From: Tannerella forsythia
Lineage (GTDB): Bacteria > Bacteroidota > Bacteroidia > Bacteroidales > Tannerellaceae
DNA length: 64,000 nucleotides
Assembly: GCF_001006485.1 (NCBI RefSeq)
Contig: NZ_JUET01000101.1
Coordinates: 59,015-123,014, forward strand
Direction: 5' to 3'
The notes beneath the pieces were generated by a model that worked only from the letters and a program-made list of their open reading frames with translations, made no database searches and was not told the origin of the DNA. Every line of letters begins with the position of its first letter. Within the stretch, counting starts at the first letter, position 1. Shown here one piece after another: positions 1 to 9,252 of the stretch. Position numbers and translations under genes: made by a program.

Positions 1-2532
1 ATTGCAGATATGACCGTACTTAAAGGTGCGGCAGCAACAGCCTTGTATGGTTCGCGAGCGGCTAATGGAGTGATCATGATTACAACCAAATCGGGAAAGA
101 ATACCGAGGGTAAAGTGCAAATCGTTTATGACGGCGGTTATACGATCTCTCGTGTAGGACGCCTACCGGAAGAACAATCTCAGTTTGGCCAGGGATGGAG
201 CGGAAACAGAGCCCTTGACGAAAACGGAAACTGGGGGGCTCCATACGACGGAAAAGAAAGGGTCTGGGGACGAATCATTGAGAACGAACAACAAGTAAAA
301 CCATATGTGTTCCTTAAAAATAGGGTAAGAGACTTTTATGATCTGGGACAGAATTATAAGAATTCGCTCTCTCTATCCGGGGGCACGGCTAAAACAAACT
401 ATTTCTTATCACTTTCACAAAACAGTTCGGATGGTGTCGTTCCGACGGATCATGATTCATACAAACGTTACACCATTGCAGCCAGAGGCTCTCATCAAGC
501 CAAAAATCTGACCGTGAGTTCATCGGTAAATTTCAGCACGGAAAAGACGAAAGCTGTGCCCTCTGGACAAGGTACTTCACTGCATCGTTCTTTATATGAA
601 ATCGCAAGCGACATTTCGATTGTTGATTTCAAAGATTACAAAAGTAAATTCAATAATCTGGACAACTATTTTACGCCCTATGGTTTGAATCCGTATTATG
701 TGCTAAATGAAGATGGTGCTACACAAAATAAACATAAAGTGTTCGGTAAATTTCAGTTAGACTATGAAGTTATCAAAGGATTGAATTTTACGTATCGTTT
801 CGGCGGAGATTTGGAAGTTTCTACATCGGAGTCTCATACGGCTCCTGTGAAATTTACACCGGGCGCGCCCAACGACGGCTCCAGTACGGCTAATGCAGGT
901 AGATATGAAGAATGGAGGCGGGAGCGTGTTCAGATAAATCATGATGCAATGGCCACGTATAAAACAAAATGGGAATCGGGACTGTCTTTGAATGCGATTG
1001 CAGGGTTGAATGTCAATGAGCGTAAATACAATTGGCTTTCGGGAGCAATCAACTCTATCGATGTCCCTGGGTTTTATAATTTGAGGAATAGCCGTTCTCC
1101 ATCTGTTTCCAATCAAAGAAAAGAACAACGCAGGTTGGTTGGTTTATATCTGAATGCCGATCTGGGATATAAAGATTTTGCCTATCTGACGTTGACTGCA
1201 AGAAATGACTGGTCTTCAACTCTTCCTCAGAATAATAATTCTTATTTTTATCCGGGAGCTACGTTCAGCTTCTTAATTACCGATTTCTTGCAGTCGAGAG
1301 ATATCAAGACACGTTTTGTTAATTTTGCCAAATTTCGTGTGGCTTATGGTATGACTGGTAATGATGCAGATATCTATTATGTGTATGATCGCTATGTAGC
1401 AGCAACGATTCAGAATCCGGGCTATCCGAAAGTAGATGATCTTTCTTTTCCCCTAAATGGAGTGAATTCTTACTCCGTATCCAATCAGTTAGGGAATCCG
1501 GAGTTGAAACCGGAGTTAACGAAAGAATTTGAGATCGGACTGGAAGCCCGTTTTTTTGAAAATCGCTTGGGGTTTGATTTTTCGTATTACGACAGATATA
1601 CGGAAGGATTGATCGATGTTATACCCAAAGATCCATCCAGTGGATACACCTCACAAATCAGTAATTTGGGGGATGTACGCAACCGGGGATTCGAATTGAC
1701 CGTAAACGTAACACCTGTTAAGATAAAAGACTTTTCATGGGATATCTCATGGAATTACTCCGCGAATAAAAATAAAGTAGAGAATTTGGATGTAGATGAA
1801 GTTTTCTTGGGAGGCTTCGGAGGAGCAGGTATTTACGCAGTAAAAGGGGAGCCTTTAGGTCAATTCAAATTAACGGGAGTAAAGAAAGCCACGATTGATG
1901 GTAAAGAATACACGATTGTGGACGGTAAAGGAAATCCGCAACCTACTGCAACGACTGAATATTTTGGAAAGGATATCAATGAAAAATATCGTATGGGACT
2001 TACCAATACCTTTACATGGAAAGGCCTATCTTTATTTGCTACATTTGACTATCGTAACGGAGGATATATCTATTCCAATACGAAAAAATATATGCATTGG
2101 ACAGGTAGCGCTCCTGAAACCGTATTGAATGACCGGAAGCCGTTTATGGTTCCTAATTCGGTGATTGATAATGGTGACGGTACCTATCGTGAGAATACGA
2201 TTCCTGTAGATCCTACAGCATTGCATACTTTCTACTCTGATCGTGGAGGATTAATGGGACAGCAAAGTGCTGTAATCAGCCGTTCATATCTCAAGTTAAG
2301 AGATGCCGGTATTGCCTATCGAATTCCTGTGGGGTTCTGTTCTAAATTGCATCTGGCCTCCGCTCGAATATCGTTTAACGTAAGTAACATCTTGTTGTGG
2401 ACTCCTCGTGAAAATCCATATATAGATCCGGAAACAACTACTTTTGGGAACGACGTAAGTGCAAAATTTGGAGAATTTAATGCTAATCCGAGTAACCAAT
2501 TGTATACATTTGGTTTAACTTTGGCTTTCTAA
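1..2532 (+). CDS. SusC/RagA-family TonB-dependent outer-membrane receptor (5' truncated by window edge)
   Basis: Outer-membrane TonB-dependent transporter that would import oligosaccharide (or peptide) captured by its SusD partner. The reading frame is open from base 1, so the signal peptide, carboxypeptidase-like domain and most of the plug lie outside the window. The visible start, around VLKGAAATALYGSRAANGVI, is the signature end of the SusC plug. The rest is a beta-barrel of about 800 residues with repeated aromatic/glycine strands, ending in a terminal strand with C-terminal Phe (LYTFGLTLAF), as expected for barrel assembly. A SusD-like gene follows 24 bases downstream. The family is certain; the substrate cannot be read from the sequence. 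Confidence 0.95.
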   Translation: MADMTVLKGAAATALYGSRAANGVIMITTKSGKNTEGKVQIVYDGGYTISRVGRLPEEQSQFGQGWSGNRALDENGNWGAPYDGKERVWGRIIENEQQVKPYVFLKNRVRDFYDLGQNYKNSLSLSGGTAKTNYFLSLSQNSSDGVVPTDHDSYKRYTIAARGSHQAKNLTVSSSVNFSTEKTKAVPSGQGTSLHRSLYEIASDISIVDFKDYKSKFNNLDNYFTPYGLNPYYVLNEDGATQNKHKVFGKFQLDYEVIKGLNFTYRFGGDLEVSTSESHTAPVKFTPGAPNDGSSTANAGRYEEWRRERVQINHDAMATYKTKWESGLSLNAIAGLNVNERKYNWLSGAINSIDVPGFYNLRNSRSPSVSNQRKEQRRLVGLYLNADLGYKDFAYLTLTARNDWSSTLPQNNNSYFYPGATFSFLITDFLQSRDIKTRFVNFAKFRVAYGMTGNDADIYYVYDRYVAATIQNPGYPKVDDLSFPLNGVNSYSVSNQLGNPELKPELTKEFEIGLEARFFENRLGFDFSYYDRYTEGLIDVIPKDPSSGYTSQISNLGDVRNRGFELTVNVTPVKIKDFSWDISWNYSANKNKVENLDVDEVFLGGFGGAGIYAVKGEPLGQFKLTGVKKATIDGKEYTIVDGKGNPQPTATTEYFGKDINEKYRMGLTNTFTWKGLSLFATFDYRNGGYIYSNTKKYMHWTGSAPETVLNDRKPFMVPNSVIDNGDGTYRENTIPVDPTALHTFYSDRGGLMGQQSAVISRSYLKLRDAGIAYRIPVGFCSKLHLASARISFNVSNILLWTPRENPYIDPETTTFGNDVSAKFGEFNANPSNQLYTFGLTLAF

Positions 2533-2556
2533 GTGTAATATTTAAAAAAGAACATT

Positions 2557-4110
2557 ATGAATAAAATAATTGTATTAATATCGGCTGTGTTTATGCTGCT
2601 TTTCACATCCGGATGCCAAGACTGGCTTGATGTGAATCATGACCCCAATGTATTGGAAGAAATTCCAGATGCAAAAGTATTATTGCCCGCAGCAGAAGTC
2701 GGATTGGGAAACAATCTGATGGGATGGGATATGGGATTTGCCGGTGCATTCTGGTCGGAATATTGGACCCAGGCATATTCGGCTTCCCAATTTAAATTTC
2801 TATGTGAATACAATGAAACTTCTTTTGGTACCGCATATCAAAGTTTAACGGCTGGTGTACAGGAAGACTTGAATAAGATTAAAAAGATTGCCTCCAACGC
2901 AAATGACCACGGGAGTTATTTTATTGCCGAAGTACTATCAATTTTTACGTGGCAGGTGATGACCGATGTTTGGGGAAATATTCCTTATTCGGAAGCTTTA
3001 AAAGGGGATGAAGGCAATAGTACGCCAAAGTTTGACAAAAGTGAAGATATCTACGCTGATTTGCTCAAAAGGGTAGATGAATTGTTAAAGGTGGATTTAA
3101 GTAAAGCCAATGTTGATACGGAATATGATTTTATCTATGCCGGGGATATGGCTAAATGGAAAAAATTCGCCAATTCCGTCAAATTGAAATTAATGTTGAG
3201 ACTTTCCGAGACGTCAGGGTATGATAATGCAAAAGTATTGGCTTTTGTGAAAGCGAATGATTTCTTAACCGCAAGTGCTAAAATATCGGGTAAAGTATGG
3301 TCCGATGGGCAGGAAGGTAAACGACACCCAATGAGAGAGTTTCAAGAAGGAGGAGCGGGTTATTTGACAACGAATGTGATTGCATGCAAAAACTTCATCG
3401 ATTACCTGCAAGTGAATAATGACCCTCGAATTGCTACTTTATTCACAATGGCAGATAAGAATGCCGGAACATACCGAGGAGCATTTTTCGGTGATTTCGA
3501 TTCCAAAGAAGCTTCTGACGGGAGCAAGAAAGACAAAGATGTCACATACAGTAAAGCTCTGTTCAAAGAAGATATGGACTTGATGATTATGTCAAGTTGG
3601 GAAGTTCATTTCTACATTGCAGAAGTATATGCTCGTGCAGGAGATTACGGTAACGCAAAGCAGTATTATGAAAATGGAGTCAAAGCATCTTTGGAACAAC
3701 ATGGGGTCACGGATATGACTATCTTGAATAAATATGCTGCATGGAAAGCGACAGATAAAGAAAGTGCGATTAAGCAGATTGGTATGCAGAAATGGGTTGC
3801 CAACGCTAATTATCAACATATTGAATCGTTTTTGGAACGTAATCGCATTAAATATCCGGCTTTATACATGTTGGATATTGTCTTAAACAGGAAACAAGCC
3901 TTTAACGATCCATTACTCATCGGTAATATAACGATTGCTGTCAATGGGCGGGCAAAGTTGAATGCTTCACTCCCAGCATCTCCAATTTATCCGGATGCCG
4001 TGATTAATCGTAATCCTAACAGTCCGGCCCAAAAGGCAAATCTTGGAGAAAAGGTCTGGTGGAATGTGAAGCCGGAAATCGTTGTGAAAGAATTAGATGA
4101 TCAGAACTAA
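2557..4110 (+). CDS. SusD-like surface glycan-binding lipoprotein (SusD_2 type)
   Basis: Surface lipoprotein that forms the lid of the preceding SusC channel and binds ligand. It has a lipoprotein signal with lipobox FTSGC (Cys20), followed by QDWLDVNHDPN, typical of the SusD_2/RagB-like subgroup. The 517-residue length fits. Helical TPR-like segments are apparent, including AEVYARAGDYGNAKQYYENG near residue 365. It lies 24 bases after the SusC gene and is surely co-transcribed. It is not close in sequence to the two other SusD proteins in this window, so PUL A is a separate lineage. Confidence 0.93.
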   Translation: MNKIIVLISAVFMLLFTSGCQDWLDVNHDPNVLEEIPDAKVLLPAAEVGLGNNLMGWDMGFAGAFWSEYWTQAYSASQFKFLCEYNETSFGTAYQSLTAGVQEDLNKIKKIASNANDHGSYFIAEVLSIFTWQVMTDVWGNIPYSEALKGDEGNSTPKFDKSEDIYADLLKRVDELLKVDLSKANVDTEYDFIYAGDMAKWKKFANSVKLKLMLRLSETSGYDNAKVLAFVKANDFLTASAKISGKVWSDGQEGKRHPMREFQEGGAGYLTTNVIACKNFIDYLQVNNDPRIATLFTMADKNAGTYRGAFFGDFDSKEASDGSKKDKDVTYSKALFKEDMDLMIMSSWEVHFYIAEVYARAGDYGNAKQYYENGVKASLEQHGVTDMTILNKYAAWKATDKESAIKQIGMQKWVANANYQHIESFLERNRIKYPALYMLDIVLNRKQAFNDPLLIGNITIAVNGRAKLNASLPASPIYPDAVINRNPNSPAQKANLGEKVWWNVKPEIVVKELDDQN

Positions 4111-4134
4111 TGAACCATATTAAAAGAGTTAGAG

Positions 4135-4824
4135 ATGAAAAAAATAAATTACATAAGTATGCTCTTCTGTTCGTTGTTTCTTTTGATGGCATGTGAAAAA
4201 GAAACCGAAAACACGTCGAGCATTTTGCACTTTGAACTTAAAGGGGATGTGAGGATGATGGTGTCCTTGGGAACTTCTTATGAAGAACCGGGATATATGG
4301 TGACATATAAAAATGAAGATGTGTCTAAAAATGTTCAGGTTCTTGGCAGTGTGGATGTGAAAACAGTAGGTATATATCATTTGGATTATATCTATACGAA
4401 TGCTGATGGGGTGAAAACGACCCGTTCCAGAGAAATAATCGTTGCTGATCCAAGTGTAAAAACGGATATATCCGGGAAATACACTGGTATTGAAGGAACA
4501 CAACGGTTAAGCAATGGAAAAGTTATTCCGTATCCGGGATTCACGGTAACGATTAAAAAGATTGCTCCGGGCTTCTTTCAGATATCCGATTTTCTTGGAG
4601 GGTATTATGCTCAAAGGGCCGGATATGGTAATTCGTATGCATGTAGTGGTTACATACAACTGAAAAATGACAATTCATTAACATTGCTTTCAAATAGTCT
4701 CCCTGGCTGGGGAGATTCCTTGTCTGCATTGAATGATGCGGTCTGTGAACCGGAAAAGGGAAATGTGTCATGGAAAGCAGAATATGCCGGAATGATATTT
4801 ACTGTTATACTAAAAAAACAATAA
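4135..4824 (+). CDS. Small surface lipoprotein, BT_2262/DUF5011-DUF5012-like
   Basis: A 229-residue protein with a lipoprotein signal (lipobox LLMAC, Cys20). Residues of about 30-110 look like an immunoglobulin-type fold: a segment reading LGTSYEEPGYMVTYK, then VDVKTVGIYHLDYIY, which resembles DUF5011/DUF5012 domains found after SusD genes in Bacteroides. The C-terminal half (ISGKYTGIEGTQRL onward) is beta-rich and reminiscent of small lipid- or glycan-binding barrels. It sits 24 bases after the SusD gene. It is likely an accessory surface binding protein of PUL A; ligand unknown. The assignment rests on domain feel and position, not on a search. Confidence 0.7.
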   Translation: MKKINYISMLFCSLFLLMACEKETENTSSILHFELKGDVRMMVSLGTSYEEPGYMVTYKNEDVSKNVQVLGSVDVKTVGIYHLDYIYTNADGVKTTRSREIIVADPSVKTDISGKYTGIEGTQRLSNGKVIPYPGFTVTIKKIAPGFFQISDFLGGYYAQRAGYGNSYACSGYIQLKNDNSLTLLSNSLPGWGDSLSALNDAVCEPEKGNVSWKAEYAGMIFTVILKKQ

Positions 4825-4830
4825 AAAATT

Positions 4831-5523
4831 ATGAGAAAGTTTTATCTATTATCGGTTGTGTTGTGTGTGAGCACGTCGTTCTTCATTTCTTGTCAACAGG
4901 ATATAGAGATATGGGATAGTGCAACGATCGATTATTCGGGACGTTATGTGATTAAAATAATCAACGAGAAGCAAGAGGTTATTCATCATTATGATGGCAA
5001 GGAAGTACGCATTTACAATACTTCAAAGAATATTGAAAATGAATTATGGATTGATGATGTGGGAAAGCTCCTCCCTCTGAAAAGCAAATTTATGTTGTCT
5101 GGCACGCCGGCATCCTTTGCTTCGTCTAATCAGGATTTTAATCAATTGACGGATAATCTGCATACAATTGTCGCTCCTCCTTTTGACAAGAGTGAAAATA
5201 AAGTCCCTGCTCCCACGAAGGAAGGAGAAACGATCTCTTTAGACCGTCCGTACCTGAGGGCTACGGTAATCGAAGGCAAGATTATTCCTAAGGTCGTAAA
5301 GACAAAAGGAGGGAATACAGCAGACAGCCTCTATCTAAAGGTAAAACTCTTTAGCGGAAAAGCAACATTTAAAGGAGTACAAAAGGCAAAAACAGAGTGG
5401 AAAGATCCCAATGTTGCAGAGTATGAATGGGTATTCGAGAATGTATCATATGATGCAAGTAAAGATGAGACCTATGTGATTTGCGGACATAGTTATACCG
5501 GGTTTGCCGAAGATCAATATTAA
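4831..5523 (+). CDS. Small surface lipoprotein, lipid-binding-hydrolase-like (PF12888-type)
   Basis: A 230-residue lipoprotein (lipobox FFISC, Cys21) starting 6 bases after the previous gene. After the signal it reads WDSATIDYSGRYVIKI and later YNTSKNIENELWIDD, a pattern (tyrosine-glycine-x-tryptophan/tyrosine strand followed by YNTS and a WIDD acidic motif) that I associate with the putative lipid-binding hydrolase family seen at the end of some SusC/SusD operons. It is the last gene of PUL A; a strong hairpin terminator lies about 105 bases downstream. Function is unproven and the family call is tentative. Confidence 0.6.
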   Translation: MRKFYLLSVVLCVSTSFFISCQQDIEIWDSATIDYSGRYVIKIINEKQEVIHHYDGKEVRIYNTSKNIENELWIDDVGKLLPLKSKFMLSGTPASFASSNQDFNQLTDNLHTIVAPPFDKSENKVPAPTKEGETISLDRPYLRATVIEGKIIPKVVKTKGGNTADSLYLKVKLFSGKATFKGVQKAKTEWKDPNVAEYEWVFENVSYDASKDETYVICGHSYTGFAEDQY

Positions 5524-5627
5524 GGTAGGTTCAGTATGATAAGATTGATTTGATGTGTGCATTGAAACCGCTTTTTTAAAAAGCTCAGGTGTTCAATGCC
5601 TCTCCCAATAAAATCTTATAGTTCTTT

Positions 5628-5668
5628 GAGGGTGTGCCAAAACATTGCATTTTGGCACACCCTCTTTA
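5628..5668 (+). terminator. Rho-independent-type terminator of PUL A
   Basis: Perfect 15-bp stem (5628-5642 pairing with 5650-5664) with a 7-base loop, followed by TTTATATTTAT. It follows the last lipoprotein gene by about 105 bases and separates PUL A from PUL B. Confidence 0.75.
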
Positions 5669-5737
5669 TATTTATATGTAAGAAAAGAAGAGAATGGGGA
5701 ACTTGCAAAATTTGTCCACCGCCCGATTGGATCGAAA

Positions 5738-5755
5738 ATATGTTATATAACATAT
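5738..5755. repeat. 18-bp perfect palindrome in the 519-bp gap between PUL A and PUL B
   Basis: ATATGTTATATAACATAT is an exact palindrome. The gap 5524-6042 otherwise holds the terminator above and no convincing gene; short open frames in it (for example 5645-5872) lack any family signal. A TATTTTTG box at 5999-6006 could be a -7 element for the SusC gene at 6043, but no TTTG is found at the right distance. The palindrome could be an operator or just AT-rich chance. Confidence 0.35.
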
Positions 5756-6042
5756 GCGGCTATTGCTTATTGTAAAAAGAAACAAATAGTTTTGCGGGCT
5801 TTAAAAAAACAGCTTGAGAAGAATAGTGAATCGTACGGAATAAGAGACGATGCCGATAATACATGGAAATAGAGGCTTTTGCATATCCTACGAGGGCTTA
5901 ACCAAGCCTTCGCCCCAATCATTAACAGGCTGTGAGAAACCTTTTTATACACCCGATACCCAATCCACTTGTCATATTATTTGAATTGAATAACAACTTA
6001 TTTTTGAACAACAACGTAGTATTTATTAAAAACAAGGTAAGA

Positions 6043-9000
6043 ATGAAACGCAAACATTTAATCTGTAAATGGCAAGGAATATTGTTTGCCCTGCTGTGGG
6101 CAGTATCGTTGGGGACGTTTGCTCAGACCATTACCGTACGCGGTACGGTGGTGGACGATACGGGCTTGACCGTTATCGGAGCATCCGTTGTGGTAGAGAA
6201 CAACCGCACGATCGGTACGATTACCGATATCGACGGGAAGTATGTGCTGGAAAATGTGCCATCCGAAGGCACACTGATATTCAGCTATATGGGGATGCAG
6301 ACCCAAACGGTGGCGGTGGCCGGACGGGCAACGATCGACGTGACGATGAAGACGGATGACAAGGTACTGGAGGAGGTTGTCGTGGTAGGATACGGCACAA
6401 TGAAAAAAAGCGACCTGACCGGAGCCATCTCCAATGTGAAGGCAGACGATCTAACACTGACGGGAAATGCCTCGGTCATGCATGCGATCTCAGGAAAAAT
6501 CTCTGGTCTGTATACCAAGCAGAACAGTGCACAACCGGGAGGCGGCATCGACATCCTAATCAGAGGGGCCGGTTCGATAAACGCAAGCAATCGGCCGCTC
6601 TATATTGTGGACGGGTTCCCTATTTCCGAGGTGGAGGATATGACGGGGAAAGACCCGAAGATGAATCCCGGCACGCAAGGAGTGTTGAACTTCCTGAACC
6701 CAAACGATATCGAATCGATCGAAGTGCTGAAAGATGCCAGTGCGACGTCTATCTATGGAGCAAGGGCGGCTAACGGAGTGATACTGATTACCACGAAAAG
6801 AGGAAAAGCAGGACGGACAACCGTGTCTTATTCCACGAATTTCTCCGTACAGAAATACACGGATAAATACGATCTGCTGCCCCTGAACGAATGGATGACA
6901 CTCTATAACGAAGCCGGTTATGAAGAATGGCTATGGAAGAACAAAGTCACTCCCTGGGGGCCCAACAGCCTCAGCGAAGCCCAGAAAAATCCGGTCGACG
7001 GGAAGTTATACGCCCCGGCCTATACGAACGAGCAGATCGCCGCTGCAGGCAGGGGAACCGACTGGTTGGGACTGATCACCCGCGACGGGCGGATACAGGA
7101 ACATAATATCAATGTGAGCGGAGGAACCGAAAATACCGTCTACAACGTTTCTCTCAACTATTACGACCATATCGGAATTATCAAAAATACAGGATTGAAA
7201 AGGTATACCGTCAAGTCGAACATCGATCAGAAGATCAATTCGTATATCAAAATGGGATTGAACCTGACCATGAGCCGGCTCAACAACGATAATACCCAAC
7301 TGGGGAACGGGAAATCCGAGAACTCCGGAATCATACGTTCGGCCATTATGATGGGACCGCATATCAAGGCCTATGACGAGGAAACGGGAACTTATCCTCT
7401 CAATCCGCAGGTCGGGAATCAGGCGAATCCCTATTCCCTGCTGAACAATATCGATAAAACCAATACCGACAGGCTGCTCGGAAATCTGTTCGTGGAAATA
7501 ACCCCTGTCGAAGGCCTGATGATCAGGTTGAACACAGGCTTGGATCGAGTGGCTATGTCGAGAGATACTTACCAGCCTAAGACGACCCTGAACGGAAGCA
7601 AACTGCGCGGTGTGGCCGCCGGCTACTCGCAGGATAACAATCAATATCTGATCGAAGCTACGGCGAACTATACGAAAGTGTTCAACGACATACACAACCT
7701 GAATCTGCTTGCGGGAACATCTTACGAAGAGTTTGCAAGGAAAGGGCGTAATCTCGGGAATAACGACTTTATCACCGATGCTTTTATTTATAACAATATG
7801 GGAGCGGGAGCCGGTACGAAGACCGTCGGATCCAGCTATTCCAACACCAAGATGCAATCTTATTTCTTCCGGGCGAATTACGTGCTGAAGAACCGTTATC
7901 TGTTTAACGCGACTCTGCGTGCCGACGGAGCAAGCGTATTCCCCGAAAACAATAAGTGGGGATACTTCCCTTCGTTTGCAGCAGGATGGACCATCAGCAG
8001 GGAAGATTTTATGAAGAGTCTGACATGGTTGGAAAACCTTAAGCTGCGTGCCAGCTGGGGACAAACCGGTAATGCCGATATAGGAATCTATGCGTTTCCG
8101 AGCTATGGAGCTAAAATGGCATATATAACCGGCAAACACACACAGGAAACCGGAGTGTTCCTGAAACGATTGGGAAACCCCGATTTGAAGTGGGAGACGA
8201 CGACCGAATTCAATGTCGGCCTCGACTTCGGACTTTTCAACGGCCGGATAAGAGGCTCTTTCGAATATTACGACAAAGTGATCTCCGACCTGCTCAACTA
8301 CAAATACCTGAACCTCTATCACAGCTTGGATAAGATCATGGCGAATGTAGGGAAAACGCAAAGTACCGGCTTCGAGTTCAACATCAGTACCCGGAATATT
8401 GAGACCAAAGACTTTTCGTGGAGCACCGACTTCACTTTCACCCGATTCAAAGACCGATGGAAAGAACGTACTCCCGACTGGAAGCCAAATGTCTATGAAA
8501 GAGAAGACGACCCTATACGCCCGATTTTTTCGAGAGTGGCCGACCATATCATGCAGGCGGGCGAAACGACTCCTGCAGCTCAGCCCAAACTTCTGCCGGG
8601 ACAGATCGTCATTAAAGATATAAACGGATATAAAAGGGATAAAGACAATAAGTTGATGGTCGATGAGAGAGGATACTTCATACGGACGGGAGAACCCGAC
8701 GGAATGATTGATGACGCCGATACGCGGTTACTCGGCACCTCCGACCCGGGATGGCTCGCAGGTATGACCCATACATTCCGGTATAAAGATTTCGATTTGA
8801 GTTGCCAGCTAAACGGGATGTTCGACCGGAAAATGATGAATCCAAGCTATACCGAGTTCGGGATAGGAGCCAACTCGATCTATTATGGCGGATATAATGC
8901 CTTGAGAACAGTAAAAGAGCGATGGACGTTCAATAATCCGTCGACTACGCATCCTTCGTCTTATGTCACGAACGGACATAACTATACGTACGGGGACTTC

Positions 9001-9231
9001 TTCTACGAAGATGCCTGGTTTATCCGGGTACAGAACGTCACGTTGGGATACACGCTGTCTCCGCGCACACTTGCGAAAATAAAGTGTATCTCGAACTTGA
9101 GAATCCATACGGATATCAACAACTTGTGCGTATTTACCCCTTATTCCGGATTGGACCCCGAAACGGATTCTTTTCCGGCTGCTTATCCCAATGCCCGTAC
9201 ATTCAGTGTCGGGATTGATGTACAATTCTGA
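6043..9231 (+). CDS. SusC/RagA-family TonB-dependent receptor (PUL B)
   Basis: Imports the PUL B ligand with the SusD protein that follows 21 bases downstream. The start chosen at 6043 gives a classic signal peptide (MKRKHLICKWQGILFALL, cleavage after FAQ); the frame is open further upstream, but those residues do not resemble a signal. Order: carboxypeptidase-regulatory-like domain at about 30-110 (ITVRGTVVDDTGLTVIGASV), TonB box region EEVVVVGYGTMKKSDLTG, plug domain ending in DASATSIYGARAANGVI, then the barrel. It has no STN signalling domain. Barrel and plug closely match the SusC of PUL C, for example the shared segments MNPGTQGVLNFLNPNDIES/MNPGTQGILNFLNPNDVES. Confidence 0.95.
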   Translation: MKRKHLICKWQGILFALLWAVSLGTFAQTITVRGTVVDDTGLTVIGASVVVENNRTIGTITDIDGKYVLENVPSEGTLIFSYMGMQTQTVAVAGRATIDVTMKTDDKVLEEVVVVGYGTMKKSDLTGAISNVKADDLTLTGNASVMHAISGKISGLYTKQNSAQPGGGIDILIRGAGSINASNRPLYIVDGFPISEVEDMTGKDPKMNPGTQGVLNFLNPNDIESIEVLKDASATSIYGARAANGVILITTKRGKAGRTTVSYSTNFSVQKYTDKYDLLPLNEWMTLYNEAGYEEWLWKNKVTPWGPNSLSEAQKNPVDGKLYAPAYTNEQIAAAGRGTDWLGLITRDGRIQEHNINVSGGTENTVYNVSLNYYDHIGIIKNTGLKRYTVKSNIDQKINSYIKMGLNLTMSRLNNDNTQLGNGKSENSGIIRSAIMMGPHIKAYDEETGTYPLNPQVGNQANPYSLLNNIDKTNTDRLLGNLFVEITPVEGLMIRLNTGLDRVAMSRDTYQPKTTLNGSKLRGVAAGYSQDNNQYLIEATANYTKVFNDIHNLNLLAGTSYEEFARKGRNLGNNDFITDAFIYNNMGAGAGTKTVGSSYSNTKMQSYFFRANYVLKNRYLFNATLRADGASVFPENNKWGYFPSFAAGWTISREDFMKSLTWLENLKLRASWGQTGNADIGIYAFPSYGAKMAYITGKHTQETGVFLKRLGNPDLKWETTTEFNVGLDFGLFNGRIRGSFEYYDKVISDLLNYKYLNLYHSLDKIMANVGKTQSTGFEFNISTRNIETKDFSWSTDFTFTRFKDRWKERTPDWKPNVYEREDDPIRPIFSRVADHIMQAGETTPAAQPKLLPGQIVIKDINGYKRDKDNKLMVDERGYFIRTGEPDGMIDDADTRLLGTSDPGWLAGMTHTFRYKDFDLSCQLNGMFDRKMMNPSYTEFGIGANSIYYGGYNALRTVKERWTFNNPSTTHPSSYVTNGHNYTYGDFFYEDAWFIRVQNVTLGYTLSPRTLAKIKCISNLRIHTDINNLCVFTPYSGLDPETDSFPAAYPNARTFSVGIDVQF

Positions 9232-9252
9232 TAAAAAATAACAAAGTGAATT

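Noticed and set aside
5645-5872. 75-codon open frame after the PUL A terminator
   Set aside because: Begins inside the terminator hairpin, has no signal peptide or family match and no promoter-like box; treated as non-coding.
7006-8547. 513-codon open frame on the minus strand
   Set aside because: It lies fully antisense inside the PUL B SusC gene, has no family pattern and low-complexity residue use; it is a codon-bias shadow.
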